From Brevibacillus panacihumi (GTDB lineage Bacteria; Bacillota; Bacilli; Brevibacillales; Brevibacillaceae): a stretch of DNA of 64,000 nt. Made by a program: the position numbers and the translations under genes. The stretch covers positions 1-64,000 of the forward strand of contig NZ_RHHT01000005.1 of the NCBI RefSeq assembly GCF_003710985.1, given 5' to 3'. The notes below the pieces were generated by a model, which was given only the letters and a program-made list of their open reading frames with translations, was not told the origin of the DNA and searched no databases. Positions 43,137-52,311 of the stretch are shown in pieces. Each line of letters starts with the position of its first letter. Positions within the stretch are counted from its first letter, which is position 1.

Positions 43137-44312
43137 ATGATGATGGAAGAAACGAATGTTAGCCTAACGGATGCAAACGTAATTTCCGTAGGAGATGTCG
43201 TAAAAGCGACAGTGACAAAAGTAGAGGACAAACAAGCGCTTGTAGATGTAGGCTACAAATATGACGGCTTGATCCCGATCAGCGAGCTATCCCCGCTGCA
43301 CGTGGAGAAGGTTGCCGATGAGGTAGCGGTCGGTGACACATTTGAAGTAAAAGTCATCAAGCTTAACGATGATAAAGAAGAACTCGTTGTTTCCAAGAAG
43401 GCTGTTGCGATGGAATCCGCCTGGTCCGACCTGGAACAAAAAATGCAAAACGGCGAAGTGATCCACGCGGTCGTGAAGGAAATTGTAAAAGGCGGCCTCG
43501 TTGTCGATGTGGGCGTGCGTGGATTTATCCCGGCTTCCATGGTAGAGCGCCACTTTGTCGAAGACTTTTCCGACTACAAAGGAAAAGAACTGAGCCTGAA
43601 AGTAGTAGAGATGGATAAAGAAAAGAACAAAGTGATCCTCTCCCATAAAGCTGTTCTGGAAGAAGAAGTGAAAGTGAAAAAGAAATCGATTCTGGATACC
43701 ATCCAACCAGGACAAATTCTGGAAGGTACGGTACAACGCATGACAGATTTCGGCGTATTCGTTGATATTGGCGGAGTAGACGGACTGGTGCACGTCTCCG
43801 AATTGGCCTGGAACCGCGTCGAAAAACCTTCTGATGTCGTAAAAGAAGGCGACAAGGTGACCGTAAAGGTACTGAAGGTCGACAAGGAGAACGAGCGCAT
43901 CGGGCTGAGCATCAAGGAAACGCAAGCAGGTCCATGGGCCAATGTGGCGGAAGAATTTAAAGCGGGCTCCATCGTCAGCGGAACGGTGAAGCGTCTGGTT
44001 TCTTTTGGCGCGTTTGTAGAAGTGGCTCCTGGCATTGAGGGCCTTGTGCACATCTCGCAAATCGCGAATCGCCGCGTCAACACACCTGGAGAAGTGTTGA
44101 AGGAAGGCCAGGAGGTTCAGGTGAAGGTCCTGGATGTCGTTCCACAAGAACAGCGCATCAGCTTGAGCATTCGCGCCGTGGAAGAAGATCGTGTTGAACA
44201 AGCGGAACGCGCCAGCAAAAAGGAACAGCAACAGTTCCAACAAGAGAACAACCAGCCAATGGGCGTTACTTTGGGCGAACTCTTCGGTGATTTGAAAGAC
44301 AAGTTCAAGTAA
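43137..44312 (+). CDS. rpsA: S1 domain RNA-binding protein, ribosomal protein S1 homologue
   Basis: Protein of about 391 residues with four S1 repeats (about 20-90, 105-172, 190-260, 275-345) and a polar tail rich in E and Q. It matches YpfD of B. subtilis, shorter than the six-repeat E. coli S1. ATG 43137, 43140 and 43143 all follow AAGGAGG; an open frame from TTG 43068 is unlikely to be used. Located after cmk, as in many Gram-positives. Confidence 0.92.
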   Translation: MMMEETNVSLTDANVISVGDVVKATVTKVEDKQALVDVGYKYDGLIPISELSPLHVEKVADEVAVGDTFEVKVIKLNDDKEELVVSKKAVAMESAWSDLEQKMQNGEVIHAVVKEIVKGGLVVDVGVRGFIPASMVERHFVEDFSDYKGKELSLKVVEMDKEKNKVILSHKAVLEEEVKVKKKSILDTIQPGQILEGTVQRMTDFGVFVDIGGVDGLVHVSELAWNRVEKPSDVVKEGDKVTVKVLKVDKENERIGLSIKETQAGPWANVAEEFKAGSIVSGTVKRLVSFGAFVEVAPGIEGLVHISQIANRRVNTPGEVLKEGQEVQVKVLDVVPQEQRISLSIRAVEEDRVEQAERASKKEQQQFQQENNQPMGVTLGELFGDLKDKFK

Positions 44313-44327
44313 AAAGCAGGAAGTGTG

Positions 44328-44358
44328 GGGGATACGCTTAGGCGTATCCCTTTTTTGT
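44328..44358 (+). terminator. Terminator of rpsA
   Basis: GGGGATACGC, loop TTA, GGCGTATCCC, then TTTTTT: a near-perfect short hairpin. Confidence 0.9.
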
Positions 44359-44387
44359 ACAGGAACAGAAGAGGGGGAATCAGATCG

Positions 44388-45440
44388 ATGGATCGTTCTC
44401 AGCGTAAAATGGATCATATTCAGCATGCGTTGGCTACGAATGAACTGCAGACAAACGGCTTTGACGAGATTCGTTTTGTCCCCAACAGTTTACCGAATAT
44501 ATATTATGGTAACACGAGCCTTGATTCAACCATGGGCTCCTTTCGCCTTTCTTCTCCGATCCTTATCAATGCCATGACCGGCGGCGCTGCTTCTACGACA
44601 ACCATCAATCGGAACTTGGCGATCATAGCAAGAGAAAGAGGACTGGCGATGGCAGTTGGGTCACAAATGGCAGCTTTGCGCGACCCTTCCGTCCGTGACA
44701 GCTACCGTGTCGTACGAAAAGAGAATCCGAACGGCATTCTTTTCGCCAACATCGGTGCAGAAGCTTCAGTAGAGCAGGCCTTGGCGGCTGTGGAGATGCT
44801 GGAGGCAGATGGTTTGCAAATTCATCTCAATGTGATGCAGGAACTGTTAATGCCAGAAGGAGATCGGGACTTTACCGGTTATTTGGAGCGAATGGAGCGC
44901 ATTTCGGAACAGGTCCCCGTACCTGTTCTCGTCAAAGAAGTGGGCTTCGGCATGACGAAAGAGTCGATTGGGAAGCTGATGGACATCAGGATCCCGATGA
45001 TTGACGTCGGAGGACGCGGCGGCACCAATTTTGCCAAAGTAGAAAATATGCGCAGAAGCAAACCGCTTCCGATGTTTGACGATTGGGGTTTAACGACAGT
45101 CGAGAGCTTGCTGGAGGCACGGGAATGGATGAATCGCGGAACAGCCTTCGTGGCGACAGGCGGCATTCGGCATGGGTTGGATGTAGCCAAAGCCTTGGCA
45201 TTGGGTGCGGATGCAGTCGGGATCGCCGGCGGGTTTTTGCGCATTGTCCAAACCCAATCCATAGAAGGCGCGTTACATGCAGTTGACGAATGGCACCATC
45301 AAGTCCGAGTAGCCATGACAGCTCTCGGAATCACCCAGGTGAAGGATTTTTCAAGCGTTCCACTCATTTTCTCCGAACGTATTTGCACGTATGCCCAGCA
45401 GCGAAAGATCGATTTAGCGGGGTGGGCCAATCGAGATTGA
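44388..45440 (+). CDS. fni: Isopentenyl-diphosphate delta-isomerase, type 2
   Basis: FMN-dependent enzyme of 350 residues interconverting IPP and DMAPP. TIM-barrel motifs include NAMTGG near residue 62, VGSQMA near 90 and DVGGRGGTNFAKVE near 205. The open frame begins at 44325, inside the terminator; ATG 44388 after GAGGGGGAA is preferred. It feeds the polyprenyl synthesis encoded at the end of the window. Confidence 0.93.
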   Translation: MDRSQRKMDHIQHALATNELQTNGFDEIRFVPNSLPNIYYGNTSLDSTMGSFRLSSPILINAMTGGAASTTTINRNLAIIARERGLAMAVGSQMAALRDPSVRDSYRVVRKENPNGILFANIGAEASVEQALAAVEMLEADGLQIHLNVMQELLMPEGDRDFTGYLERMERISEQVPVPVLVKEVGFGMTKESIGKLMDIRIPMIDVGGRGGTNFAKVENMRRSKPLPMFDDWGLTTVESLLEAREWMNRGTAFVATGGIRHGLDVAKALALGADAVGIAGGFLRIVQTQSIEGALHAVDEWHHQVRVAMTALGITQVKDFSSVPLIFSERICTYAQQRKIDLAGWANRD

Positions 45441-45516
45441 GCCATTCTCAAACCACATGAAAGACTGCCTGATGAGGCATACTTTGGGGAGACAACCACA
45501 TCTTGAGGAGATGAAC

Positions 45517-46155
45517 ATGAACGAAGGGACAGTTGCGATTCTCATCCAGTGGTGCCTCATCTGCCTCGTTTGGATGGGAAGTTTCGATCTTCTTTTACGT
45601 GAGCTAAACCTGTCGAGAAGACGAATGTTGGCCATCCTCGTCGCTTTTCTGGTTTGCTCGTTCGTGAGTTGGACACTCGCTTTTGCACCTGTCGAGATCA
45701 GCTTGAGTGGAACGATTATGCCGCTGCTTTTTTCCGGCTGGCTGTACGTCCAGATCCCCGCTCAAAGGCGCCGCTTTCATCTGTTTGCTGCGATCGTCAT
45801 GGCCTGGATTTTGTTTTGGCTTCGTTGGATTTTTTTTACCGATCCAATCTTGTTGTTTTGGGACGAGCGGATCATATTGCCGACAGTGGCGATTGTCGCA
45901 GCCGTGATCATCAACAGGCGGGGGGTATCGCAGTTATTTTGCCTTTTGCTCTCTATCGTGCTGGCAGATGCAATCTACGGATTGTACTTCGGGAAAATGT
46001 CCGGAACCTGTCAGCTTGGGAGTGAGTTCGCACAAGATCTGATCTGGAGCTCTCTTTCCTTCTGGTTTTGTTTCCGAGTTGTCTGGTTGTGGATTTGTCG
46101 TTGGATCGGGTGGAGTCATGCCGAACCCTCCAAATCAGATGCACGTAGGGGATGA
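45517..46155 (+). CDS. yphA: Membrane protein YphA-like
   Basis: Polytopic protein of 212 residues with about six to seven hydrophobic segments and a tryptophan-rich last segment. Function unknown; in B. subtilis yphA occupies the same position between fni and yphB. ATG 45511 touches the GAGGAG, so ATG 45517 is chosen. Its end overlaps the next gene by four bases. Confidence 0.7.
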   Translation: MNEGTVAILIQWCLICLVWMGSFDLLLRELNLSRRRMLAILVAFLVCSFVSWTLAFAPVEISLSGTIMPLLFSGWLYVQIPAQRRRFHLFAAIVMAWILFWLRWIFFTDPILLFWDERIILPTVAIVAAVIINRRGVSQLFCLLLSIVLADAIYGLYFGKMSGTCQLGSEFAQDLIWSSLSFWFCFRVVWLWICRWIGWSHAEPSKSDARRG

Positions 46156-47054
46156 CGAGATTGTTCAAAGAATTGCTGGCGAGTGAATTTCTCGTGCCAT
46201 TGTTGCTGGGATTCACATTCGGGATTATGTGCAGGATCCACTTGCTTCGCACCGATTACCGTCAATATCCGACCTATCCGCATGGGAAAATCATCCAGGT
46301 TGCACTGGGGGTCATAGCGGCTGCTCTCGGCTCTGTAGCCATTCCCGCATTACTCAAGGAAAACTACACAGCCGTTACCTTTTTGACCGTGGCGGCCCAG
46401 CAATTTCGGGATGTGCGCAATATGGAGCGGACGACCTTGACCGAGATCGACAAGCAAGAGCTGGTACCCCGGGGAGGCCCTTATATCGAGGGGATCGCGC
46501 TGGTATTCGAAGGACGAAATTACTTGGTCATCTTCTGTTCGCTGGTTACAACCCTCGCGGCCGTGTTCTTTCATTGGTGGGGCGGTATCATCGCCGGAAT
46601 CATTACGCTTCTGATCGCAAAGTTTCTGATGTCCGGCAAGACGCTGTCGCTGATCGTGGACATCGAGCCGGCTGAGGTGAGAGTAGAGGGGAAGGATCTG
46701 TATGTAGGCGATATCTACATCATGAACGTCGGTCTCGAGGAAGCGCAGAAAGTCATTCAGCAGCATGGCATGGGCATGATCCTCTCCCCGAAGGACCCCA
46801 ATGCAAAAGTGACGATCTCCCAGCCGGGACAGAGGCAAGCGATACTCCACGATGTTTCGACACAGCTTGGCGTTTACATGGATACAGGCGAGCCTTCCTT
46901 GACGCCGCTGGCCAAGAGGGATATGGCTACAGGACGTTTAGGCGTGTTCCTGCTACCGCAGGTGAAGGACATGGAGAAAGCGCGGGCGGTGATCGGAGCA
47001 GTGCCAATCCTGGAGAGTGTCTATAGGAAGCCCACGAAAGCCAAGCAAGACTAA
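46152..47054 (+). CDS. YIEGIA family membrane protein (YphB-like)
   Basis: Protein of 300 residues with the family-defining YIEGIA peptide at about residues 111-116. Membrane segments near 14-30, 48-68 and 125-160, then a soluble C-terminal half. The family is found in spore formers and is of unknown biochemical function. ATGA overlap with yphA and close spacing to the small gene after it point to one transcription unit. Confidence 0.82.
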   Translation: MTRLFKELLASEFLVPLLLGFTFGIMCRIHLLRTDYRQYPTYPHGKIIQVALGVIAAALGSVAIPALLKENYTAVTFLTVAAQQFRDVRNMERTTLTEIDKQELVPRGGPYIEGIALVFEGRNYLVIFCSLVTTLAAVFFHWWGGIIAGIITLLIAKFLMSGKTLSLIVDIEPAEVRVEGKDLYVGDIYIMNVGLEEAQKVIQQHGMGMILSPKDPNAKVTISQPGQRQAILHDVSTQLGVYMDTGEPSLTPLAKRDMATGRLGVFLLPQVKDMEKARAVIGAVPILESVYRKPTKAKQD

Positions 47055-47077
47055 TCTGCATGCAGGAGGTGCAGGAC

Positions 47078-47257
47078 ATGCTCAGCAGCATCCTTGCTGT
47101 CATTACGTTGAACAAGGACCGGGTCGCTGGCGGTGCTCCCATCTTTTTTTGTTCAGATCAACAGGAACAGCAGCAGATCGCCTTCCTTCTGGAAAAAATT
47201 CTGGACGGGATGGTGCATGAGGTGACAGCAGATACCCTGGTCATTGTTCGGCATTAG
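47078..47257 (+). CDS. Small protein linked to YIEGIA (possible capping subunit)
   Basis: Fifty-nine residues from ATG 47078, chosen because GGAGGTG lies six bases before it. The sequence has an alternating hydrophobic pattern, one Cys (FFCSDQ) and no membrane segment. Small proteins next to YIEGIA are named capping-complex subunits in some annotations, from memory; no search was done. Function unknown. Confidence 0.6.
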   Translation: MLSSILAVITLNKDRVAGGAPIFFCSDQQEQQQIAFLLEKILDGMVHEVTADTLVIVRH

Positions 47258-47315
47258 GAGTGTATGGTATGATTAGCTAGTCAAAAACAGAAAACGAGAG
47301 AGAGTGTTGTCAACT

Positions 47316-48629
47316 ATGGGATTGCCAGTGGTAGCCATTGTGGGGAGACCCAACGTGGGCAAGTCCACGATTTTTAACCGATTGATCGGCGAGCGCATCG
47401 CCATCGTGGAGGACAAGCCGGGAGTAACCCGTGACCGTTTGTATGGAAAGGGAGAGTGGCTGACCCACTCCTTCCATGTCATTGACACCGGCGGTATTGA
47501 ATTTGGCGAGACCGACGAAATTCTCACGCAAATGCGTTATCAGGCGGAGCTGGCGATTGATGAAGCGACTGTCATTGTCATGATTACAGATGGTCGAACA
47601 GGTGTGACAGATGCCGATCTGGAATTGGCGCGCATGCTGAATCGCACGGGAAAGCCGATTGTCCTTGCCGTAAACAAAGTAGACAACCCGGAAATGCGGG
47701 CTGATATTTACGATTTCTACACGCTTGGCCTTGGCGAGCCGTTTCCGATATCTGGAAGCCACGGACTTGGACTTGGGGACATGCTGGAGGAAGTCGTCAA
47801 GCACTTCCCGGACCCTGATGAGGATGAAACTGGGGAAGACGTGATCCGCGTCTCCATTATCGGTCGGCCAAATGTCGGCAAATCGTCCTTGACCAATGCC
47901 ATTTTGGGTGAAGAACGAGTCATCGTCAGCGATGTAGCTGGGACGACACGCGATGCCATCGACACCCCGTTTGAGCGGGATGGCCAAAGCTATATTCTCG
48001 TGGATACCGCCGGGATGCGCAAGCGCGGCAAGGTATACGAAAACACGGAGAAATACAGCGTCATGCGGGCCATGCGGGCCATTGAGGATTCGGACGTCGT
48101 GCTGGTAGTCCTCAACGGCGAAGAGGGCATCATCGAGCAGGACAAGAAGATCGCCGGCTATGCCCATGAAGCGGGGCGCGGGGTTATCATTGTCGTGAAC
48201 AAATGGGATGCCTTGGAAAAAGATGACAAAACCATGCAGCGATTTACCGAGTTGATCCGGGAAGAGTTCAAGTATCTGGACTATGCGCCGATCCTCTATG
48301 TGTCGGCCAAATCCAAACAGCGGGTGCATACGATTCTGCCCAAGGTAAACGAGGTAGCAGAAGCGCATTCGATGCGAGTGCCGACGTCCGTACTGAACGA
48401 TTTGATGACGGATGCCACGATCCGCACGCCGCCGCCATCTGATCGCGGCAAACGATTGAAAATCAACTATGCGACACAAGCAACAGTGAAGCCTCCGACA
48501 TTCATCCTATTCGTGAATGATCCGGAGCTGATGCATTTCTCCTATGAGCGTTACATAGAGAATAAAATACGTGAAGCGTTTGTCTTTGAAGGCACGCCTG
48601 TACGTATCTGGACCCGGAAAAAAACGTAG
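47316..48629 (+). CDS. der: Ribosome biogenesis GTPase Der
   Basis: Double-GTPase protein (EngA) of 437 residues needed for 50S subunit assembly. Two G domains, each with P-loop GRPNVGKS (residues about 8 and 184), DTGG/DTAG and NKVD/NKWD motifs, and a C-terminal KH-like domain. GTG 47304 is in frame, but ATG 47316 gives the standard start. Confidence 0.96.
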   Translation: MGLPVVAIVGRPNVGKSTIFNRLIGERIAIVEDKPGVTRDRLYGKGEWLTHSFHVIDTGGIEFGETDEILTQMRYQAELAIDEATVIVMITDGRTGVTDADLELARMLNRTGKPIVLAVNKVDNPEMRADIYDFYTLGLGEPFPISGSHGLGLGDMLEEVVKHFPDPDEDETGEDVIRVSIIGRPNVGKSSLTNAILGEERVIVSDVAGTTRDAIDTPFERDGQSYILVDTAGMRKRGKVYENTEKYSVMRAMRAIEDSDVVLVVLNGEEGIIEQDKKIAGYAHEAGRGVIIVVNKWDALEKDDKTMQRFTELIREEFKYLDYAPILYVSAKSKQRVHTILPKVNEVAEAHSMRVPTSVLNDLMTDATIRTPPPSDRGKRLKINYATQATVKPPTFILFVNDPELMHFSYERYIENKIREAFVFEGTPVRIWTRKKT

Positions 48630-48645
48630 GGAGAGGGAAAGGGTC

Positions 48646-49251
48646 ATGGTGTTACTATCCTGGGTGATCAGCTATTTGATTGGATCCATTAGTTTCAGCT
48701 ATCTCATTAGCAAAAAAATTGCCGGCATCGACATCCGCTCTCACGGGAGCGGCAACGCAGGCGCGACGAATACATTGCGGGTGCTCGGCAAAGGACCGGC
48801 AATCCTTGTTCTGTTGCTGGATGCGGCGAAGGGACTATTGGCGATGGGTATCACCCACCTGTTGACAGGCGGAGACCCTGTCGCCTATGCCATCTCAGGG
48901 TTGTTTGCCATCGCTGGTCACAACTGGCCCATTTTTTTCGGATTTCGCGGGGGGAAAGGAATCGCCACTACTTTGGGTGTGGCGCTTGGCTTTTCGCCCC
49001 TCGCCTTCCTCATCGGTGCCGTCCTTGCCGTGGTCACGATTGCGATAACGCGTTATGTATCGCTGGGATCGCTGATTCTGGTATCGGCTCTCCCGATTGC
49101 GATTTACCTGTTGGACAAGCCAAACGCCTTTGTTTGGACCAGTCTGGCGCTCGCTGTCTTTGCCTACATTCGGCATTATAACAATATCCGCAATCTTCTT
49201 GCAGGGAACGAGCGAAAACTGGGAGATCGATCACATCGGAAACTGGGGTAG
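48646..49251 (+). CDS. plsY: Acyl-phosphate glycerol-3-phosphate acyltransferase
   Basis: Membrane enzyme of 201 residues making lysophosphatidate from acyl-phosphate. Signature GSGNAGATNTLR near residue 38, HNWPIF and GGKGIATTLG follow. The open frame starts inside der; ATG 48646 follows GGGAGAGGGAAAGGG. With plsC and gpsA it places three phospholipid genes within 8 kb. Confidence 0.94.
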   Translation: MVLLSWVISYLIGSISFSYLISKKIAGIDIRSHGSGNAGATNTLRVLGKGPAILVLLLDAAKGLLAMGITHLLTGGDPVAYAISGLFAIAGHNWPIFFGFRGGKGIATTLGVALGFSPLAFLIGAVLAVVTIAITRYVSLGSLILVSALPIAIYLLDKPNAFVWTSLALAVFAYIRHYNNIRNLLAGNERKLGDRSHRKLG

Positions 49252-49311
49252 TCATTGCCCTGGGTGGTATCGACGGGAGCAAGCCGAGATGAAATAGTGG
49301 AGGGAGCGCTC

Positions 49312-50346
49312 TTGATTCAAAACGTCGCCGTGATTGGCGCTGGGAGTTGGGGTACAGCACTTGCATCTGTTTTGGCCAAAAACGGTCATCAGGTGACGCT
49401 GTGGGTGCGTGATGCCCAATTGGCGGATGAAGTAAACCAAACACATCGTAATCAAAAATATCTTCCGGAGGCGACTCTTCCTGCCAACATCGTCGCCACG
49501 TCAAGCCTGGAGAAAGCAGTGGCGGGAACGCCTGTCGTGCTGCTTGCTGTTCCTTCGCACGCTATGCGCCAGGTTTGCAAAAGCATGGCTGCTTATCTTG
49601 ACCCGGATGTCTGGCTGCTGCATGCGACTAAAGGGTTTGAGCTGGAGAGCTTGAAGCGGATGTCCGAAGTGATCGCAGAAGAGCTTTCGCCAGAGATTGC
49701 CTCCCGCCTGGCAGTCCTTACGGGACCGAGCCATGCCGAGGAAGTGGTATGCGAACAGCCGACAACGGTAGTCGTGGCATCTGAAAATGAAGAAAGCATG
49801 CTGCGGGCGCAGGATTTGCTGATGAATCAAAATTTCCGTGTCTACACCAACCCGGATTTGGTTGGGGCAGAAATCGCAGGCGCTTTGAAAAATATTATCG
49901 CACTCGGCGCCGGAATGTCCGACGGCCTGGGCTATGGGGATAATGCCAAAGCTGCTCTCTTGACGCGGGGCCTCGCGGAGATAAGCCGTCTGGGGATCAA
50001 GCTGGGGGCCATGCCCCTGACATTTGCTGGTCTTGCCGGAGTCGGGGATTTGATCGTGACTTGCACGAGCAAGCACTCTCGCAACTGGCGTGCGGGCTAT
50101 ATGCTCGGCCAAGGTAAGAATCTGGATGAGGTCCTGGAGCAAATGGGCATGGTCGTGGAAGGGGTCCGCACCACCCACGCCGCCTATGCGCTGGCTCAGC
50201 GAGAACAGGTAGAAATGCCGATCACACAAGTGTTGTACGGGATCTTGTTCGAAGGAAAGACAGCCAGACAAGGTGTGGAAGAACTGATGGGACGCGGTAA
50301 AACCTTTGAAATGAGCTATCTGAATCCAGAAGCGGATCGTTCGTAG
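49312..50346 (+). CDS. gpsA: NAD(P)-dependent glycerol-3-phosphate dehydrogenase
   Basis: Enzyme of 344 residues that makes sn-glycerol 3-phosphate from dihydroxyacetone phosphate for phospholipids. GAGSWGTALA near residue 9 is the dinucleotide motif; catalytic Lys in EIAGALKNI near 190. TTG 49312 after GGAGGGAG starts the conserved protein; the frame is open 57 bases further up without support. It supplies the substrate of PlsY. Confidence 0.93.
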   Translation: MIQNVAVIGAGSWGTALASVLAKNGHQVTLWVRDAQLADEVNQTHRNQKYLPEATLPANIVATSSLEKAVAGTPVVLLAVPSHAMRQVCKSMAAYLDPDVWLLHATKGFELESLKRMSEVIAEELSPEIASRLAVLTGPSHAEEVVCEQPTTVVVASENEESMLRAQDLLMNQNFRVYTNPDLVGAEIAGALKNIIALGAGMSDGLGYGDNAKAALLTRGLAEISRLGIKLGAMPLTFAGLAGVGDLIVTCTSKHSRNWRAGYMLGQGKNLDEVLEQMGMVVEGVRTTHAAYALAQREQVEMPITQVLYGILFEGKTARQGVEELMGRGKTFEMSYLNPEADRS

Positions 50347-50357
50347 CAGTTCTCCTC

Positions 50358-50385
50358 ACACAATTAGGCTCCTGCACATAAGATA
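50358..50385 (+). promoter_or_regulatory. Sigma-K type promoter of the spoVIF gene
   Basis: AC at 50358-50359, 17 bases, CATAAGATA at 50377-50385, which matches the sigma-K -10 CATAnnnTA exactly. It is 33 bases before the start codon and fits a late mother-cell gene. Confidence 0.55.
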
Positions 50386-50418
50386 GGGTGAAAGCCCAGA
50401 TGCAGGAGGAGGTTTTGT

Positions 50419-50688
50419 ATGAACAACAATCGATCTCGCCGTTTCCTGGATAGTCTGCAAGGGAAGTTGGCTGGCAAGGTAGATGAAGGCAAGCTGCAAG
50501 CAATAGCCAGTCAGGTGAAAAAAAGCGATTTTGAAGATGAAACCAAGCTTCGTCAAATGATTCAGTCGTTGGCTACTTTGACCGGAAAACAACTGACACC
50601 CGAACGCGAGGACAAGATCATTCAGATGTTTCGGGACAAGGAAATCAATCTCCAGGATCTTTCCTCTTTAAACAAGCTGCTCAGGTAA
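50419..50688 (+). CDS. spoVIF: Stage VI sporulation protein F family
   Basis: Small soluble protein of 89 residues, highly charged, matching SpoVIF (YjcC) in size and in the KKSDFEDETKLRQMI stretch. In B. subtilis SpoVIF is needed for full coat assembly and is made under sigma-K. ATG 50419 follows GGAGGAGG. Family recognition is from memory. Confidence 0.75.
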   Translation: MNNNRSRRFLDSLQGKLAGKVDEGKLQAIASQVKKSDFEDETKLRQMIQSLATLTGKQLTPEREDKIIQMFRDKEINLQDLSSLNKLLR

Positions 50689-50792
50689 GAGAAATGGGCG
50701 ATTATGACCGTTGCATGCGAAGCAAACCGTCATACAGTAACATTAGGAACAATCATGGCTCTACAGGGACATGGCTGACCTACAGAAACAAG

Positions 50793-50823
50793 AAAAAAAG
50801 AGGGGAATCACCCCTCTTTTTTT
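50793..50823. terminator. Bidirectional terminator
   Basis: AAAAAAAGAGGGG, loop AATCA, CCCCTCTTTTTTT. Serves the plus-strand spoVIF and the minus-strand gene that ends inside it; the minus-strand stop codon occupies the loop. Confidence 0.88.
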
Positions 50824-51299
50824 CGTTGCTTGCCGTTGCTGGCGAACGTTTGGCTCAGCAAATTCTGGACCAGTGGAGATTGCAGCAATCCGAGCAATTG
50901 GCTAATGTCGATATTCGCCAGCGGATTATTGACGCTGCTGTTGCTTTCTTCTGGTTCCGGCTCCGTCACCGGTTCGCTGGCTGTACGGGCGGGCTGTACG
51001 GCTGCTTTCTTCTTGTTGGCCGTCTTTTCTGTTGCTTGCGCCTTTTCGGCTGAGCGTTTTCCCAGATTCTCGAACATTTCCATGGCGCCGTAGAGCGTGT
51101 CCATGGTTTGTTCCACTTGCCGAATGGTTGTACTAATCCCTTTAATATTATTGCGCATCTTGGATACGGAAGTGCGCAGATCGACTGCGGGGATTACCTT
51201 TTTGGACGTTACGGCAAGGGAGACGTCCGTTGCCTGATCATTCAGTTTTTTGCTGGGGATGGGAGCATAGGGATTTCGCCATTTCCGTTTGCTACTCAT
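50808..51299 (-). CDS. Hypothetical protein
   Basis: Protein of 163 residues, not recognised. Start ATG 51299 follows GGAGGGATT. Basic N-terminus with SSKRKWRNPYAPIPSKK, a helical middle, a low-complexity linker rich in A, E, P and K, and a C-terminal hydrophobic patch NIDISQLLGLLQSPLVQNLL. No membrane segment or cysteine. The flanks are sporulation genes, so a coat or spore-structure role is possible, but this is linkage only. Its last codons lie in the shared terminator. Confidence 0.6.
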   Translation of the reverse strand: MSSKRKWRNPYAPIPSKKLNDQATDVSLAVTSKKVIPAVDLRTSVSKMRNNIKGISTTIRQVEQTMDTLYGAMEMFENLGKRSAEKAQATEKTANKKKAAVQPARTASEPVTEPEPEESNSSVNNPLANIDISQLLGLLQSPLVQNLLSQTFASNGKQRKKEG

Positions 51300-51434
51300 T
51301 CTGCAATCCCTCCAATAGGCGAATTCATCACAATAGTCTATGCGAACGTCTAGTTGGAGGTTCACATCCGTCAGGTGCAGGATGGTGAAGTATGGTATAA
51401 TGAAACCAAAAATGCAAAGGATGCTGCAGGGTAG

Positions 51435-51623
51435 ATGTATATTGATCCTATCACCAAGATGAACATCTCTTTTGTCGCGATGGGGCTGATGTTCGTCTGT
51501 AATTTTCTTATGATTTTTTCTCGAAAAACACAAAACGGCTGGCTCCGTTTCTTGTTTAGAACGCTCGGTCTGCTGATGCTGATTACAATCTTTGTTTTAA
51601 TCCTCATCGTTATTTTTGTGTAA
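51435..51623 (+). CDS. Small membrane protein (YphE-like, DUF2768)
   Basis: Sixty-two residues with two hydrophobic segments (about 9-27 and 40-61) and a short basic loop between them. Placement between gpsA and yphF matches YphE. The ribosome binding site before ATG 51435 is weak; ATG 51459 is an alternative. It precedes the ferredoxin genes by 12 bases. Confidence 0.65.
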   Translation: MYIDPITKMNISFVAMGLMFVCNFLMIFSRKTQNGWLRFLFRTLGLLMLITIFVLILIVIFV

Positions 51624-51635
51624 GGGGGAGCAGTA

Positions 51636-51932
51636 GTGGGACAACTTACGATGCAGACACGCGCAGGGAGCCACACAGTTCCCGCAGAGACAGGCAAAAC
51701 CATCGTGGAACTGGCCAAACAGCACAAAATCGTCTGGGGACATGCCTGCCAGCGCGGTGTGTGCGCACAGTGTCGTACCTTTGTGGTCGAAGGGGCAGAG
51801 CTGCTGAATGAAGTCACCAAAGAAGAAAAGCTGCGTTTGCGAAAAGCAGAGCGAGCCGAGGGGTACAGGCTGGGCTGCCAGATTCAACTCGTCAAAGACG
51901 GCGATGTGACGGTTGCTCATCGGCCTTATTAG
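51636..51932 (+). CDS. 2Fe-2S ferredoxin, first of a tandem pair
   Basis: Plant-type 2Fe-2S protein of 98 residues. Cluster ligands C38, C43, C46 (CQRGVCAQC) and C81. GTG 51636 follows AAGGGGGAG. It could pass electrons to a reductase or oxygenase; no redox partner is encoded nearby. It is only 12 bases after the YphE-like gene and 16 before the second ferredoxin, so one operon. Confidence 0.85.
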   Translation: MGQLTMQTRAGSHTVPAETGKTIVELAKQHKIVWGHACQRGVCAQCRTFVVEGAELLNEVTKEEKLRLRKAERAEGYRLGCQIQLVKDGDVTVAHRPY

Positions 51933-51948
51933 TTGGGAGCAGTGATTG

Positions 51949-52290
51949 ATGGGGAAAATGACCTTTTTACCAACCGGCAAATCGATCAAGGCGAGGGCTG
52001 GGCAGTCGGTAGTCAGTGCAGCGGGTTCGGCACGCGTCGTGATTCCGCAACGCTGCAGCGGTCATGCGTCCTGTCTGATGTGCCGTATCGTCCTGGAAAA
52101 GGGAGAACTGACAGCACCGACAGAGTTGGAGCTGCGAAAGCTTTCGGCGCAAGATCTCGCGCAAGGCGTCCGATTAGGGTGTCAAGCGAAGGCGACGCAG
52201 CAGGATTGTATTGTACGCATCCCGGAAAACAGGCTGAAGTCGGTGGTACAGGCGGCTTTGCAGCGGCAACGGGAAGAAAATGAAGATTGA
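51949..52290 (+). CDS. 2Fe-2S ferredoxin, second of a tandem pair
   Basis: Protein of 113 residues with ligands C36, C42, C45 and C78; the first spacing is CSGHASCLMC, one residue longer than in the upstream paralogue. A basic and Gln-rich C-terminal extension of about 25 residues is added. TTG 51946 is in frame, ATG 51949 preferred. The two ferredoxins are divergent paralogues rather than a recent duplication. Confidence 0.8.
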   Translation: MGKMTFLPTGKSIKARAGQSVVSAAGSARVVIPQRCSGHASCLMCRIVLEKGELTAPTELELRKLSAQDLAQGVRLGCQAKATQQDCIVRIPENRLKSVVQAALQRQREENED

Positions 52291-52311
52291 GGCAAGAGGT
52301 GCATAGAGAAG

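Noticed and set aside
43287-44426. Open frame of 379 codons on the minus strand
   Set aside because: Antisense shadow of the S1-domain gene; no family features.
47310-48479. Open frame of 389 codons on the minus strand
   Set aside because: Antisense shadow of der, which has both GTPase domains intact.
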